Part shown: positions 53,560 to 63,210 of the stretch, one piece after another | Numbering within the stretch: position 1 is the stretch's first letter | Layout: each line of letters opens with the position of its first letter | Source: Mariniblastus sp. | GTDB taxonomy: Bacteria; Planctomycetota; Planctomycetia; Pirellulales; Pirellulaceae | Length of the DNA: 64,000 nt | Assembly (NCBI GenBank): GCA_011523945.1 | Contig: WTFU01000162.1 | Location: forward strand, 31,521-95,520 | Direction: 5' to 3' | The notes under the pieces: generated by a model | Told to the model about the DNA's origin: nothing | Seen by the model: only the letters and a program-made list of their open reading frames with translations | Database searches by the model: none | Position numbers and translations under genes: made by a program

Positions 53560-55532
53560 TTGGCGATTTCTCGTGTTTTGAGTGCAAAGTAACCGAGGAT
53601 GGTTAATCCGGCACAAAAGCCTAGGGTGATTGTAAGTGCGACCAGAATTCGGTCACTGTCAATCGCGTAGCCGTAAGTTAGAAACTCTGAAAAATTTAAT
53701 TGATTGAAGTTCGGCGCCAAATAGGTCATGGCATTTAATAGTTGTACGATCAATTTATCTAATTGCTCAACAACGGTCTGAGTAACGCCGGTGTCGAGAT
53801 CGAGGATCATGTTTTTCTGGGTTACCACTCGGATCAGAGATTCGATTGGCCCGCCACCCTCGTGCGACGCGAGTGTCATTTCCCGAATGAAAGCAGTAAA
53901 GAAACCAATGATAATCATCACGGAGGTGCCCAGCATCGCAATCGGGGCACTGACGAAGGTGCTGAACGCAACTCCCATCGAGATGATGATCATCATCTGA
54001 CACCAAATCCCGATATAGCCTTTAAAAAAGTTCACCCAGTAAACTTCGTCCTGGGCCCGGAAATAAAGGTCGGCTTTGGCAACGCCGAGATACTGATTGT
54101 AATCACGACAAGTCAAATTCAGCTTCAGTTTTCCATTCTCACCTGCGAAGTCATCAAACAGATCATACTCACCTTGTTCTAAAAGTTTTCCATCGGGAGC
54201 AATTTTCTTGCCGAGAATCTTACGCGAAATGGGCAGCGTCTGAACGGAATATTCATTTGTCTCAAAGTCGATTACTTCCGAAACAAATTTTGGATCTAAC
54301 TCGTTGGGAACGCTTTCGAACTGAATACCTCCGGTGACTCGTTTTTCAACGTCTGCCTTGTAAGTTCGAAACACCCCCAGTGTCATCTCGATCGGAATGA
54401 CATCGTTAACCGGGAATTTGCTCTCTCTGAAATCTTCGAAATCGAACGTCGCTTTTGAAAGAGAGAAGCGAGCCATCGCATTCCCTCCGTCCACGTAACC
54501 ACGGTACTCCCACTCTTTTCCGACATTTAGCCCCTTTTCCTTGAGGTTACCTTGGCGGTCATAGAATGCGAGTGACTCTCCATAAATGGGGACTCTCGCG
54601 CGGAAGTAGCCAACGGCCGGTCCCAGTGAAATGACACCATTGCTGATACTGACTTCATGTGTATGGCCACCAAACGGGATACAGACAACACGTAGGTATT
54701 TAATCGATCCGTTGGGAAGTTCCTCTTGTTCAAGAATATTGGATGTGATTCTCGGAGGCGGAGAGTTTTTTTCGCGGATGTCTTCGATCAACTCAATTCG
54801 ATGGTCGTGCCCTGAAACCTTATTCGTAACGGCTTCCATGATCGCATTGTCAGATACCCGCCGTCCGGTAATTCGGGATATTTTGTCGTCAGGGATCGTT
54901 GCGAATGAAGCAATGGTTTGAGTTTCTCCCACAATCTGGTGATCGTGAGACAGGCCTCGCCAGACAAAGAAGAAACTAATAATGCCCATTACTGCCAACA
55001 AGGCAGTACAAAGAGCACCGAATCCAATAATTCGCCCAAGGACAATCTCGGTTGACCGAACCGGTTTGGTTACAACCGTGTAGATTGTGCGATTTTTGAT
55101 ATCTTCGGGAAGGCTAAACGAGCTAATCAACATGCCCATTAAGAGCACCAGCATCTGCGTTCCCCATAGAACGAAGTTGATATAGATTTGATCCGGATGT
55201 TCACCGCCAGTGTTCATGAACCAGCCACCAAACAGCAATGAAGCGGCAAAGATACCGAATGTCACTAAAATCACTTTTCGACGCAGTGACTCCTTAACGG
55301 CCAGTCTCGCGATGGCGACTGTTCGCCGCGGTGAAGTAAACAAGAAGTCTGGAACCGCTTGTCCAATAACCTGAGCAACGACGTAAAACGCCTCGAAGGG
55401 GCCATGTCGAAATGCAGCAATGAGGTAGCCTGCAAACACGCCCAGAAGGATAGCTGTCAGCACGATAAATCCAAATTGGACGATGCCGCTTGAGAGCCAT
55501 TGTGAGTAAATTACAAAATCTTCGACAACCAT
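53556..55532 (-). CDS. ABC-2-type permease with a large extracytoplasmic domain
   Basis: A 658-residue membrane protein. N-terminal helix near residues 18-38; IARLAVKESLRRKVILVTFGIFAASLLF is the coupling region and second helix, with more helices at about 115-140 and 160-190. A domain of about 260 residues (about 200-460) then lies outside the membrane, rich in beta structure (ISRITGRRVSDNAIMEAV, GYFRARVPIYGESLAFYD). The last third has helices near 490-560 (MMIIISMGVAFSTFV) and 630-650. The big outer domain is unusual for ABC-2 permeases. The gene overlaps the next by four bases and is 125 bases from the upstream ATPase gene. Confidence 0.88.
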   Translation of the reverse strand: MVVEDFVIYSQWLSSGIVQFGFIVLTAILLGVFAGYLIAAFRHGPFEAFYVVAQVIGQAVPDFLFTSPRRTVAIARLAVKESLRRKVILVTFGIFAASLLFGGWFMNTGGEHPDQIYINFVLWGTQMLVLLMGMLISSFSLPEDIKNRTIYTVVTKPVRSTEIVLGRIIGFGALCTALLAVMGIISFFFVWRGLSHDHQIVGETQTIASFATIPDDKISRITGRRVSDNAIMEAVTNKVSGHDHRIELIEDIREKNSPPPRITSNILEQEELPNGSIKYLRVVCIPFGGHTHEVSISNGVISLGPAVGYFRARVPIYGESLAFYDRQGNLKEKGLNVGKEWEYRGYVDGGNAMARFSLSKATFDFEDFRESKFPVNDVIPIEMTLGVFRTYKADVEKRVTGGIQFESVPNELDPKFVSEVIDFETNEYSVQTLPISRKILGKKIAPDGKLLEQGEYDLFDDFAGENGKLKLNLTCRDYNQYLGVAKADLYFRAQDEVYWVNFFKGYIGIWCQMMIIISMGVAFSTFVSAPIAMLGTSVMIIIGFFTAFIREMTLASHEGGGPIESLIRVVTQKNMILDLDTGVTQTVVEQLDKLIVQLLNAMTYLAPNFNQLNFSEFLTYGYAIDSDRILVALTITLGFCAGLTILGYFALKTREIAK

Positions 55533-55657
55533 GTTTGATTTTAATCCGTCGTCTGTTTGATTTGGGAGTGGGAACTACTTTGAAAAAGATCCGAGGAAGT
55601 TGTCCAGATAAAATACCAAGTTAATACGAGCGATATTCAATGCGGATCAACTAAAAC

Positions 55658-56620
55658 CTATTCTTTCTGGTCGACACCAGCCGAGCGGTGTCCCGGACGC
55701 TGTTGACTCTCACGGACAATTCCAAGGAACAAGTCTTCGAGTGTGCTGGTCGGGTTCTCGACCGAGACAAGGTCGCCACCATGTTTTTTGATGACTTCAA
55801 GGATTTCTGTGTGGGCACTTTGAGGCAAGCCCTTCACTTTGATCTGTGTTTCTTCGCTGACCTTAAGGAGGCTGTCGACTCGGCCAAGTTCTTTGAGGTC
55901 GCCCTGGTAGAGAATTGCGATTCTGTCGCAAACGTCCTGGACATCGGCAAGCAGGTGAGAGCACATGACAATTGTCTTGCCCTGATCCCGCAGCTTGAGG
56001 ATCATGTCCTTCATGTCGCGTGTACCGAGTGGATCGAGTCCCGATGTGGGTTCGTCGAGAAGAATCAGATCAGGATCGTTGATTAATGCCTGAGCAAGGC
56101 CGATCCGGCGGGTCATTCCTTTCGAGTACTCCTTCAGTTGTCGACGTTTGGCGTAGGTCAGGCCAACTTGCTCAATTAGTTCGGCTGTTCTTTCTTTCCG
56201 AATCTTGGCAGGCATGTCAAAAAGACGACCGTAGAAATCGAGTGTTTCCTCGGCGGTGAGGAATTTGTAAAGATATGATTCTTCAGGTAGGTAACCGATT
56301 CGCTCATTTTTTGTGACTTCGGTTGAATTCTGACCGAAGACTAACGCCCGCCCACTTGTCGGGAACAACAAACCGAGGAGCAGTTTAATTGTCGTAGATT
56401 TGCCCGAGCCGTTAGGCCCGAGGAGCCCAAAGATCTCCCCCTTACGAACTTCAAGGTCAAGTGCGTTCAGGGCACGAACTTTTTGACGCCCCCAGAAGTC
56501 GCGGTAGATCTTAGTCAAGTTCTGAGTTTCGATGACGATATTGGGATCGTAATCGGGGTTGGTTTGTTCTAGTTTTCCGGTTGCTTGTGGGGCTGTTTCC
56601 GTGGAAGTGTCGGCAGACAT
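55658..56620 (-). CDS. ABC transporter ATP-binding protein
   Basis: A 320-residue ATPase. Walker A is GPNGSGKST (near 67), the signature is [13 protein letters not shown], Walker B is [13 protein letters not shown] and the switch is MCSHLLAD. The last 80 residues form the C-terminal domain common in exporters of the NatA/CcmA type. It is the first gene of a minus-strand set with the large permease and the anchored helical protein. The set as a whole looks like an export or envelope-remodelling system rather than an importer: there is no binding protein. Confidence 0.94.
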   Translation of the reverse strand: MSADTSTETAPQATGKLEQTNPDYDPNIVIETQNLTKIYRDFWGRQKVRALNALDLEVRKGEIFGLLGPNGSGKSTTIKLLLGLLFPTSGRALVFGQNSTEVTKNERIGYLPEESYLYKFLTAEETLDFYGRLFDMPAKIRKERTAELIEQVGLTYAKRRQLKEYSKGMTRRIGLAQALINDPDLILLDEPTSGLDPLGTRDMKDMILKLRDQGKTIVMCSHLLADVQDVCDRIAILYQGDLKELGRVDSLLKVSEETQIKVKGLPQSAHTEILEVIKKHGGDLVSVENPTSTLEDLFLGIVRESQQRPGHRSAGVDQKE

Positions 56621-57158
56621 TGTGAACGGTTTCTCCGGTAAGAATTTGGTTAAATGAGGCTGTATTGTGGCCGGGAACGCATGTCTCCCGGAAAAATGGA
56701 CGTTTATTTGTTTGATTTGCGGAGCGAGCCGTTCTCAAACAACAGATTGAATCGGAATCTATTGCTACGATTCGATATACGCCGCTACGGAATCGAAGGT
56801 TCAGGGAACGCGCAAGTCAACCAATCGACTCGGTTTCTCCCCCAATCAGCTAGATTATGACCTAAGAAAACCTCTGCGTCGGACAATTTTGGTCGGATTT
56901 CGAGGCGACTATGGATCAATCAGGTGAAAAATCGGACCTGAACCGTCATCTTACGCAATCCCCATTTTAAGTGCCTGTGATTTGATTCACCATGACTTAT
57001 ATGGAAAAAATCAAGTTAGTGGGCGTATGTCCTTCTCATAATTCATACAAACCGTTATCAAGAGGATTCGAGAGTTGCAGTGATTGGTTTCTGAAGGCGG
57101 CACTCGTATCAAATCGACGTTTTAACCGAAAAAATAGGCATTGTTTGACGCGATCGTT
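56621..57158. other. Intergenic region, divergent
   Basis: About 538 bases between the leftward ABC ATPase and the rightward folC. Several 60-100 codon open frames in all directions have no family features. The promoter of the ABC set should lie near the left end. No RNA gene, repeat or terminator was found; it is the longest gene-free stretch of the window. Confidence 0.45.
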
Positions 57159-58667
57159 ATGCACCATATCAACGTTGATCCTATCACCACGAATCCTATC
57201 AAAAGGGAACTTCCGAATTTGTTGGACGAACATCTTTCACGCCTCTACGAACGAATCAACTACGAAAGGCAGGATTCAGTAGATAACGAGCATTTCAAGC
57301 TTAATCAAATGCGAGAAATTCTCAGTCGTCTAGGCGAACCACATTCGAAATACCCCATCATTCATGTGGCCGGTACCAAAGGGAAGGGATCGGTGTCCAA
57401 CATGATTGCGAGAATTTTGAGTGCAGCGGGAAAACGGACGGGGGTCTACACCTCGCCACATCTCGAATCGATCCACCAAAGAATTGAAATCGATGGGGAG
57501 TACATCACCGATGAGCAGTTGCTGGGAGTTTTTCAGCGTTTGGAACCCGTAATTCAGGAAATGGATCAACAAGCCGAGGCGACTGGGTCTAAGAAGTTGA
57601 CTTTTTTTGAAATCACGACGGCGGCGGCGATCGAATTTTTCGCGAATCAGAATTGCGATGCCGTTGTACTTGAAGTCGGATTAGGCGGACGCCTCGATTC
57701 GACCAACGTTTGCATGCCCGTGGCGAGCGTCATTACCAGCATTAGCCTCGATCATACCAAGCAACTGGGGGATACCGTGGGAGAAATTGCTGCCGAGAAG
57801 GCGGGGATTATTAAACCAGGTGTGCCTGTGGTCAGTGGAACGGTTGAACCTGACGCAGCGAAAGTGATAGAAGAAATCGCCCAGGAAAGGCAATCTCCTT
57901 TAATCGTCTACGATCGTGATTTCAAAGATTGTTGTGTTGAAGGACCGGGGTTTCGAGTCTACGGTGAAATTAAGCTCGGTGAAACGAAACCTTCCTTTCT
58001 GCCAACCGCTCTACCTTTCAGTGTATCCGGGTTGCGACTGCAATTGTTGGGGGCACATCAGCGCCAAAATGCTTCGGTTGCGGTTGCTGTTATCGAAACA
58101 TTAAACGCTTTTGGATGGGAAATTGAGGATGCGAGCATCCAGTCCGGTTTGTCAGTTGCCGGTTTGCCGGGACGCACTGAAATCATTCCAACCTCAGCGA
58201 CGGTAATTCTCGATATCGCTCATAACGTCGCCTCGGTTAAGGCTCTGGTAAGTGCCCTGCAGTCTGACTTGCCCCAGTGGAGCAATGCTTCGATTCGTTC
58301 GTTGATTTTCGCAACCAGTCGCGATAAAGATGCGAAAGGAATGTTAGAGGAGGTGTTGGAGCATTTTGACCGCGTCGTATTGACACGTTACCAAGATAAT
58401 CCGCGAGGGAGATGCGAACACGAGTTATTGAAGTTGGCGGAAGAAATTGCTGACGAAAGAAAGTCGTTAGGGCTGTTGGTTGCTGATTTTTTTGTAGAGT
58501 CAACGCCTGAATCGGCTTGGGCTTTTGTAAATCAGGAAACCGGTTTGGTAACGACTAGTGAGAAATCAGACGAAGAGAGAGCCAAAGAGCTTATTTGTAT
58601 TGCCGGCTCAGCATTTCTCGTTGCAGAGCTCAGAAAAACCTGTATTGCAGCGCGTATCAAAGGTTGA
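57159..58667 (+). CDS. folC: Folylpolyglutamate synthase/dihydrofolate synthase
   Basis: About 502 residues from the ATG at 57159; a TTG at 57141 is an alternative. It belongs to the Mur ligase superfamily. The P-loop is GTKGKGS (72-78), followed by YTSPHLESIHQRIEIDGE. FFEITTAAAIEFFANQNCDAVVLEVGLGGRLDSTNV is the middle motif, and TSISLDHTKQLGDTVGEIAAEKAGIIKPG the loop that positions the substrate. The C-terminal domain is present (GLPGRTEII, LDIAHNVAS). It adds glutamate to dihydropteroate and folates. Length is greater than E. coli FolC (422), mainly in inserts of the middle part. Confidence 0.95.
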   Translation: MHHINVDPITTNPIKRELPNLLDEHLSRLYERINYERQDSVDNEHFKLNQMREILSRLGEPHSKYPIIHVAGTKGKGSVSNMIARILSAAGKRTGVYTSPHLESIHQRIEIDGEYITDEQLLGVFQRLEPVIQEMDQQAEATGSKKLTFFEITTAAAIEFFANQNCDAVVLEVGLGGRLDSTNVCMPVASVITSISLDHTKQLGDTVGEIAAEKAGIIKPGVPVVSGTVEPDAAKVIEEIAQERQSPLIVYDRDFKDCCVEGPGFRVYGEIKLGETKPSFLPTALPFSVSGLRLQLLGAHQRQNASVAVAVIETLNAFGWEIEDASIQSGLSVAGLPGRTEIIPTSATVILDIAHNVASVKALVSALQSDLPQWSNASIRSLIFATSRDKDAKGMLEEVLEHFDRVVLTRYQDNPRGRCEHELLKLAEEIADERKSLGLLVADFFVESTPESAWAFVNQETGLVTTSEKSDEERAKELICIAGSAFLVAELRKTCIAARIKG

Positions 58668-58817
58668 GTTGTTTTGCTTTTTCACACAAACTAACGGGAA
58701 GCAGTTTTCGAATTGAGTTGTGAACTTACACTTGTAATTGCCTCAACTACAAAAATGATCTGTCGTTTAAGACAATCTGAATAACCATTGATGCCTCTGT
58801 TCGGCCGGCAAAATGTT

Positions 58818-60164
58818 ATGAGAAAAATAATTACGATTTCCGCTCGTGAATATCGAGCGATGGTAGGCACGAAAGCGTTCTTATTCTCAATCATCATGAT
58901 GCCGGTTTTGATGATGGGCAGTTTGTTTGCAATCGAATTAATGCGAAACGCAATTGAGGTTCATGATCGAAAAATTGCCGTTATTGATCACTCGGGTAAA
59001 TTCGCCGAGCTTTTGATTTTGGAAGCAAATCGAAAGAACTTATCTATCGATCAAGGTCTGGAGCAAAGCACGGAAGAATCAGGTGAATCGGAGGAAAAGC
59101 AGGGGGATCTATTAGGGGGGGATTTTGATCGATACTTCTTCGAGAGAATCGATTCCCATGAGGCGACCGATGAACTGAAATTGGAACTGTCCGAACGGAT
59201 CCGAGAGCAAGATCTATACGCATTTGTAGAAATTCCTGCGGAGGTGGGCAACGTTCAGAGCTCCGAGAAAATTCGTTTTTATTCACAGGATTCTAGTCTT
59301 TCCGTCGCTCGCAGCTGGGTTTCGAACATTATCAATACTTCGATCCGTGAGGAGCGATTTGCGACCGCCGGAATCGATCCTGACGCGGTGGAAGCCGCCA
59401 GTATTCCAATCGAAATTGTGGGGATGGGATTGGTGGATCGCAGTTTGGATGGTGGAGTAATTGCTGAAGAAGAAAATGATCCTATGAATGCCATTTTTCT
59501 TCCGATGAGCGTCATGATGATGATGTTTATGGTGATCTTTATGGCCGCACAACCCATGTTGGAGAGCGTGCTCGAGGAAAAATCCCAACGGATTGCTGAA
59601 GTGCTACTTGGGAGCGCTAACCCGTTTCAATTGATGTGCGGGAAACTTTTGGGGACGGTGGGTGGATCCCTAACGGTGTTTGTAATCTATATGATTGGTG
59701 CTTTTGGCTTGGCTTGTTGGCAAGGTTACTTGGATCAGGTTCCCTTCCACTTGGCTCCTTGGTTTATCGTCTTTCAAATTACGGGCGTACTTTTTTATTC
59801 CGCGATCTTTATGGCGATAGGTGCTTCGGTTTCGCAACTGAAAGAGGCGCAGTCGATGTTGTTGCCCGTCTGGATGTTGATGATGAGTCCGATGTTTGTG
59901 TGGTTGATGGTTGTCCGCGATCCACTTGGTGTCATGCCGACTTACTTTTCTTTCTTCCCTCCGGCAACGCCGACAGTCATGATGCTTCGCTTGGCAACGG
60001 GGCAGGCAATTCCATGGTGGCAGCCAGTGACATCCATTCTTATCATGACGTTGTCGACCATCTTGATTGTCATTGTGGCCGCACGAATTTTTCGAGTTGG
60101 AATTCTCTGGCAGGGGAAGACTCCCAAACTGGGTGAAATCCTCAAATGGGCTATTACGGGCTAA
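58818..60164 (+). CDS. NatB-like ABC-2 permease
   Basis: About 448 residues from the ATG at 58818 (MRKIITISAREYRAMVGTK); an in-frame TTG and ATG at 58788-58793 are alternatives. TM1 (about 21-42) is followed by a soluble outer domain of about 190 residues, then a group of six helices from about residue 230 (MSVMMMMFMVIFMAAQ) to the end. QPMLESVLEEKSQRIAEVLLGSANPFQLMCGKLLG is the usual coupling motif of NatB-like permeases (E-E-K-x-x-R-x-x-E-x-L-x-S). The partner ATPase is not next to it. It follows folC by about 150 bases on the same strand. Confidence 0.9.
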   Translation: MRKIITISAREYRAMVGTKAFLFSIIMMPVLMMGSLFAIELMRNAIEVHDRKIAVIDHSGKFAELLILEANRKNLSIDQGLEQSTEESGESEEKQGDLLGGDFDRYFFERIDSHEATDELKLELSERIREQDLYAFVEIPAEVGNVQSSEKIRFYSQDSSLSVARSWVSNIINTSIREERFATAGIDPDAVEAASIPIEIVGMGLVDRSLDGGVIAEEENDPMNAIFLPMSVMMMMFMVIFMAAQPMLESVLEEKSQRIAEVLLGSANPFQLMCGKLLGTVGGSLTVFVIYMIGAFGLACWQGYLDQVPFHLAPWFIVFQITGVLFYSAIFMAIGASVSQLKEAQSMLLPVWMLMMSPMFVWLMVVRDPLGVMPTYFSFFPPATPTVMMLRLATGQAIPWWQPVTSILIMTLSTILIVIVAARIFRVGILWQGKTPKLGEILKWAITG

Positions 60165-60212
60165 ACGGGCTAAATTTTCCGTGCCTGTTAGGGGCTGCGA
60201 TTGGATGCTCGC

Positions 60213-61223
60213 TTATTTAGACGAACCTGTTTCGATTTGTCGCGAAATCCACTCGATTGCTACGCCCTGAGGTGCTTGTTTCGCAATTAACGTCGGTCGA
60301 AGGTAGCGGACTTCCTGTCGCTGACCCGCAACGCGAAACCGATCACCTTTTTGAAGAATTGGGCGCGGTTCAGGCATTTCACCGAAGGCATACGTTCCAG
60401 CGGCTTGGCAGGGAAACCAAATCCCTTCTTGATTAGCACCCGTTAGGTAAAACTCAGGATAAGTATGGCCAGGAATCCATACGGCTCGGGCGGGGATTCC
60501 CTGAGCCCGGCAGATGGCGATAAATAATGAGGACAGTTCTTCACAGTCTCCATGTTTGACCTCTAAGGCATGTAGGCAGCTGTGGATTTGTTTGTCAAAT
60601 TTATATTCAATGTTGTCCCGAACCCAGACGTAATTTTTTTCTACTTGAGCCCATGCGTCTAGCGATTCATCCTCAAGTTCACTGGCAATTGTCCGAATTT
60701 CTTTTGAGTTGCATTCAATGTAAGGGCTGGGTTTGAGGAATTGCTTGACGTTGCTCGGTATTTTGCCGCCACGTGTAAGTTTCGAAGTGTCTTCAGGACT
60801 CGTGATAAAGCTCTTTTTGATTTTGAATCGAATGACTGCTGTTTCCGGTGTGCCTGCTGTCATTTGATTGACTGAAAAAGAAAACTGTTGAGTGTGTTTG
60901 GTTGGGTTCTTAATACGGATTGCTCCCACGCCCTGTGATTTCTCTTGGGAAAGGATTTCGATTTCCTGTTCAGGCCATGACATTGGGATTGGGACGGTCG
61001 CTGTAATGCCCCGCGCATTGGTAGGTGAGGTTAATTTCAATCCAAATTCCCAGACGCTAACAACGGGTTTTTCACTCATCGTTTTTGAAAGGGATGACGA
61101 AAGCAATCCGTTTTCATTGGTAGATTGGGACTGGCCTGTTGCCGAGGTTTGAATGAGTAGAGTGACTAACAGAGCGTAGTTGAATTTTTTAATGAGTTGT
61201 ATTCTGTTCATGGTGATGCGCAC
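60213..61223 (-). CDS. Transglutaminase-like exported protein (paralogue 1, catalytic Cys and His kept)
   Basis: A 336-residue protein from the GTG at 61223 (ATG at 61211 is an alternative). A signal peptide is followed by an N-terminal domain of about 150 residues. The transglutaminase-like core is near residues 200-285: HGDCEELSSLFIAICRAQGIPARAVW places the catalytic Cys in a standard position, and GHTYPEFYL supplies the His. The usual third residue, an Asp after WFP, is replaced (WFPCQAAG). It may cross-link or cut peptides in the envelope. It starts four bases past the end of the second paralogue; the two genes are read together. Confidence 0.88.
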   Translation of the reverse strand: MRITMNRIQLIKKFNYALLVTLLIQTSATGQSQSTNENGLLSSSLSKTMSEKPVVSVWEFGLKLTSPTNARGITATVPIPMSWPEQEIEILSQEKSQGVGAIRIKNPTKHTQQFSFSVNQMTAGTPETAVIRFKIKKSFITSPEDTSKLTRGGKIPSNVKQFLKPSPYIECNSKEIRTIASELEDESLDAWAQVEKNYVWVRDNIEYKFDKQIHSCLHALEVKHGDCEELSSLFIAICRAQGIPARAVWIPGHTYPEFYLTGANQEGIWFPCQAAGTYAFGEMPEPRPILQKGDRFRVAGQRQEVRYLRPTLIAKQAPQGVAIEWISRQIETGSSK

Positions 61224-61226
61224 TGT

Positions 61227-62255
61227 TTAATCTTCAAGAAGGGCTCGCTGAAACGTGACCGAAGGCTTCGATTTTCCTTGGCAAGTAGCAAATTCTCCCA
61301 CAAATTTTTGGCGGCTTTCTTTCTCCGGAACTTTGATGCTGTCGCCTTTTTGCAGCACGATCCGAGGTTCTGAGTACGATCCAAACTCTCTCACACCGCC
61401 TACACTGCAGGGGAACCAGTGAGCCTTTCCCTCGGAATCAACTAGCATGAATTCGGCGTATTGAGTGCCTTGTACCCATACCATTCTTGCTGGAATTTTA
61501 TGGGCACGACACATGGCAACGAAGAGTCCGACTTTATCTTCGTTACATCCCAGGCGATCACGAAAGACCTTGATTGTGTCACGAGGTGGATCGGATGTGT
61601 CCTCAATATTGTCGCGTACCCAATCGTAAATCGCCTCGATTTCCGACCAGATACCCTCGCGTTCGGCGACAATTGATTTGACTTCTTTCTTTAGTTTTGA
61701 GTCGCGGAAATTTATTTGAGGGCCAATTCCAAGGTATGGCTTGCCATCGCGCTGGCTTGTCTTAGGGCGAACGAAAAGACCTGGATCCCGGGGAGCATTG
61801 ATTTGGTTGGTAGAAACCAGGAAGGTCATTGAGATCGTGATTTCTTCACGCGGCCTAATTTGAGGTATTTTGGCAATGATTTGCTTAACGCCCCCGTCGA
61901 GATCCCGGTAACCAACGTTTGCAATGTTGGCAGGAATATCATCCTCGGCCACGGCAACGGATTGTTCAGGCCACTCCGTGGGAACCGGGATCGTCAAAAG
62001 CATATTCATGGCTGGGCCTGATCCACCGCGGATTTTGGCGGTCACCTTCCATTTTGTTGTTACCGGGTTGGAAAAGGTAACTCCTTCGATCTCAGTTTCT
62101 TGAGGAGGATTGAATTCTAAGCTGTTTTGAGATTTTACAGGGGAATGAAACGCTGCCGCGGCCTGGATTGAAGGAAGCCAGAGCAACAATGCAAATATGG
62201 CAGTAGCGATAGAAGAAACGAAGAGTTTTTTACATCGACGCATGGTAATACCCAC
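61227..62255 (-). CDS. Transglutaminase-like exported protein (paralogue 2, likely inactive)
   Basis: A 342-residue paralogue of the preceding product, from the GTG at 62255 (ATG at 62243 is an alternative). A signal peptide (KKLFVSSIATAIFALLLWLPSIQAAA) is followed by an N-terminal domain and a transglutaminase-like core. In the core the Cys lies one place off (GCNEDKVGLFVAMCRAH) and the His is replaced by Thr (GTQYAEFML), so cysteine-hydrolase activity is unlikely. The WFPC motif is kept. It could be a regulator, chaperone or binding partner for paralogue 1. Both genes have a near-identical leader (AATCAGTG- or AACAGTG-, then -ATNACCATG). Confidence 0.85.
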   Translation of the reverse strand: MGITMRRCKKLFVSSIATAIFALLLWLPSIQAAAAFHSPVKSQNSLEFNPPQETEIEGVTFSNPVTTKWKVTAKIRGGSGPAMNMLLTIPVPTEWPEQSVAVAEDDIPANIANVGYRDLDGGVKQIIAKIPQIRPREEITISMTFLVSTNQINAPRDPGLFVRPKTSQRDGKPYLGIGPQINFRDSKLKKEVKSIVAEREGIWSEIEAIYDWVRDNIEDTSDPPRDTIKVFRDRLGCNEDKVGLFVAMCRAHKIPARMVWVQGTQYAEFMLVDSEGKAHWFPCSVGGVREFGSYSEPRIVLQKGDSIKVPEKESRQKFVGEFATCQGKSKPSVTFQRALLED

Positions 62256-62477
62256 TGATTAAAACCGATCCAATACATGATACATCGTATGAAATGCCTG
62301 GAAGTCCTTATTATTTTGCTGGGTTGGCGGGGTGCTTGCGCGGATCTTTTTCAAAAGTCAGGATTTTATGGATTAGATAGGTCAGATCGTGTTTGAGATG
62401 GGGTGACATCAAAGTGCTTGCTCGCCGGACTGAGGTTGAGGGCGTTTGCGGCCAGCGACCATAAAAATTTGTCAACA

Positions 62478-62515
62478 AAAAAAGAGCGGCAAGCATTTAG
62501 CTTTCCGCTCTTTTT
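62478..62515 (-). terminator. Bidirectional-type intrinsic terminator after the Cys-rich lipoprotein gene
   Basis: AAAAAGAGCGG pairs with CCGCTCTTTTT, with poly-A and poly-T on the flanks, so it can work from either side. It follows the leftward lipoprotein gene by about 68 bases. Confidence 0.8.
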
Positions 62516-62582
62516 GGATCAGGAGGTTTTTCACGCCTGCAACCATAGTCATTGTGTTGCAGATTGGGTCGGTTTGCGATGT

Positions 62583-62963
62583 TTAAAAATCAGGGGGTGA
62601 AACAATGTCGCTGACCAAACCGGTATTAAATGAATTTTTGGAGTTGAGAAAGCTGGTTTCTTCTGTCGCCGGCGCTGGCGAAGGAACCTGTCCATTTTCA
62701 ACTGGTGCATTGATGGTTGGCTGCATTGCGGGGCCAATTGTACCGCAATCGTCGCAAAGTGGGGCAACGTTGGAGTCGCAGTTCATCATTTGGCCTGCCG
62801 GTAAATTACAGGTGCTGCAAGCATCTCCCTTACACAATGACCGAAGTTTCGATCGGATTGGTTTGTTTTTAAACGGGTGAGCAAACGAGCAATCGTTGCA
62901 TGCGCATCCACTCATTAATCCAGCCAAACACATGCAAGCCGCAAATTGTAAAAATCGTTTCAT
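62583..62963 (-). CDS. Small Cys-rich lipoprotein
   Basis: A 126-residue protein starting at the ATG at 62963; seven residues of a longer frame from 62984 precede the basic start of the signal. The signal ends in GLMSGC, a lipobox. The mature protein has further cysteines in pairs (GCACNDC, CKGDACSTC, CDSNVAPLCDDC), which suggest disulfides or metal binding. The second half is Pro/Ala/Glu-rich with no folded look. No family recognised. A terminator follows; the gene seems to be a unit of its own. Confidence 0.75.
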   Translation of the reverse strand: MKRFLQFAACMCLAGLMSGCACNDCSFAHPFKNKPIRSKLRSLCKGDACSTCNLPAGQMMNCDSNVAPLCDDCGTIGPAMQPTINAPVENGQVPSPAPATEETSFLNSKNSFNTGLVSDIVSPPDF

Positions 62964-63210
62964 CGCCATGTCTTCCCGTGCCAATTATATGGATACAGTC
63001 GAAATCAAGGAACTGATTTCGGGTGTAGAAACGTACAACACAATAAATGATGTGCAAGTGCATCACGTGTATTTTTTACATCATCTTTTTAAAAAAACGG
63101 GAAGGCCGGCTTAAAACCGACCTACAGTACTTCGAAACACATTGTCACCCCCACATCAACATTTCCGTTTGTAGCTAACATGCGGATTAATTCGAAAAGT
63201 TGTATTTCCA

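Noticed and set aside
62311..62496. 61-codon minus-strand open frame in the spacer after the transglutaminase genes
   Set aside because: It begins inside the terminator hairpin, has no ribosome site and matches no family.
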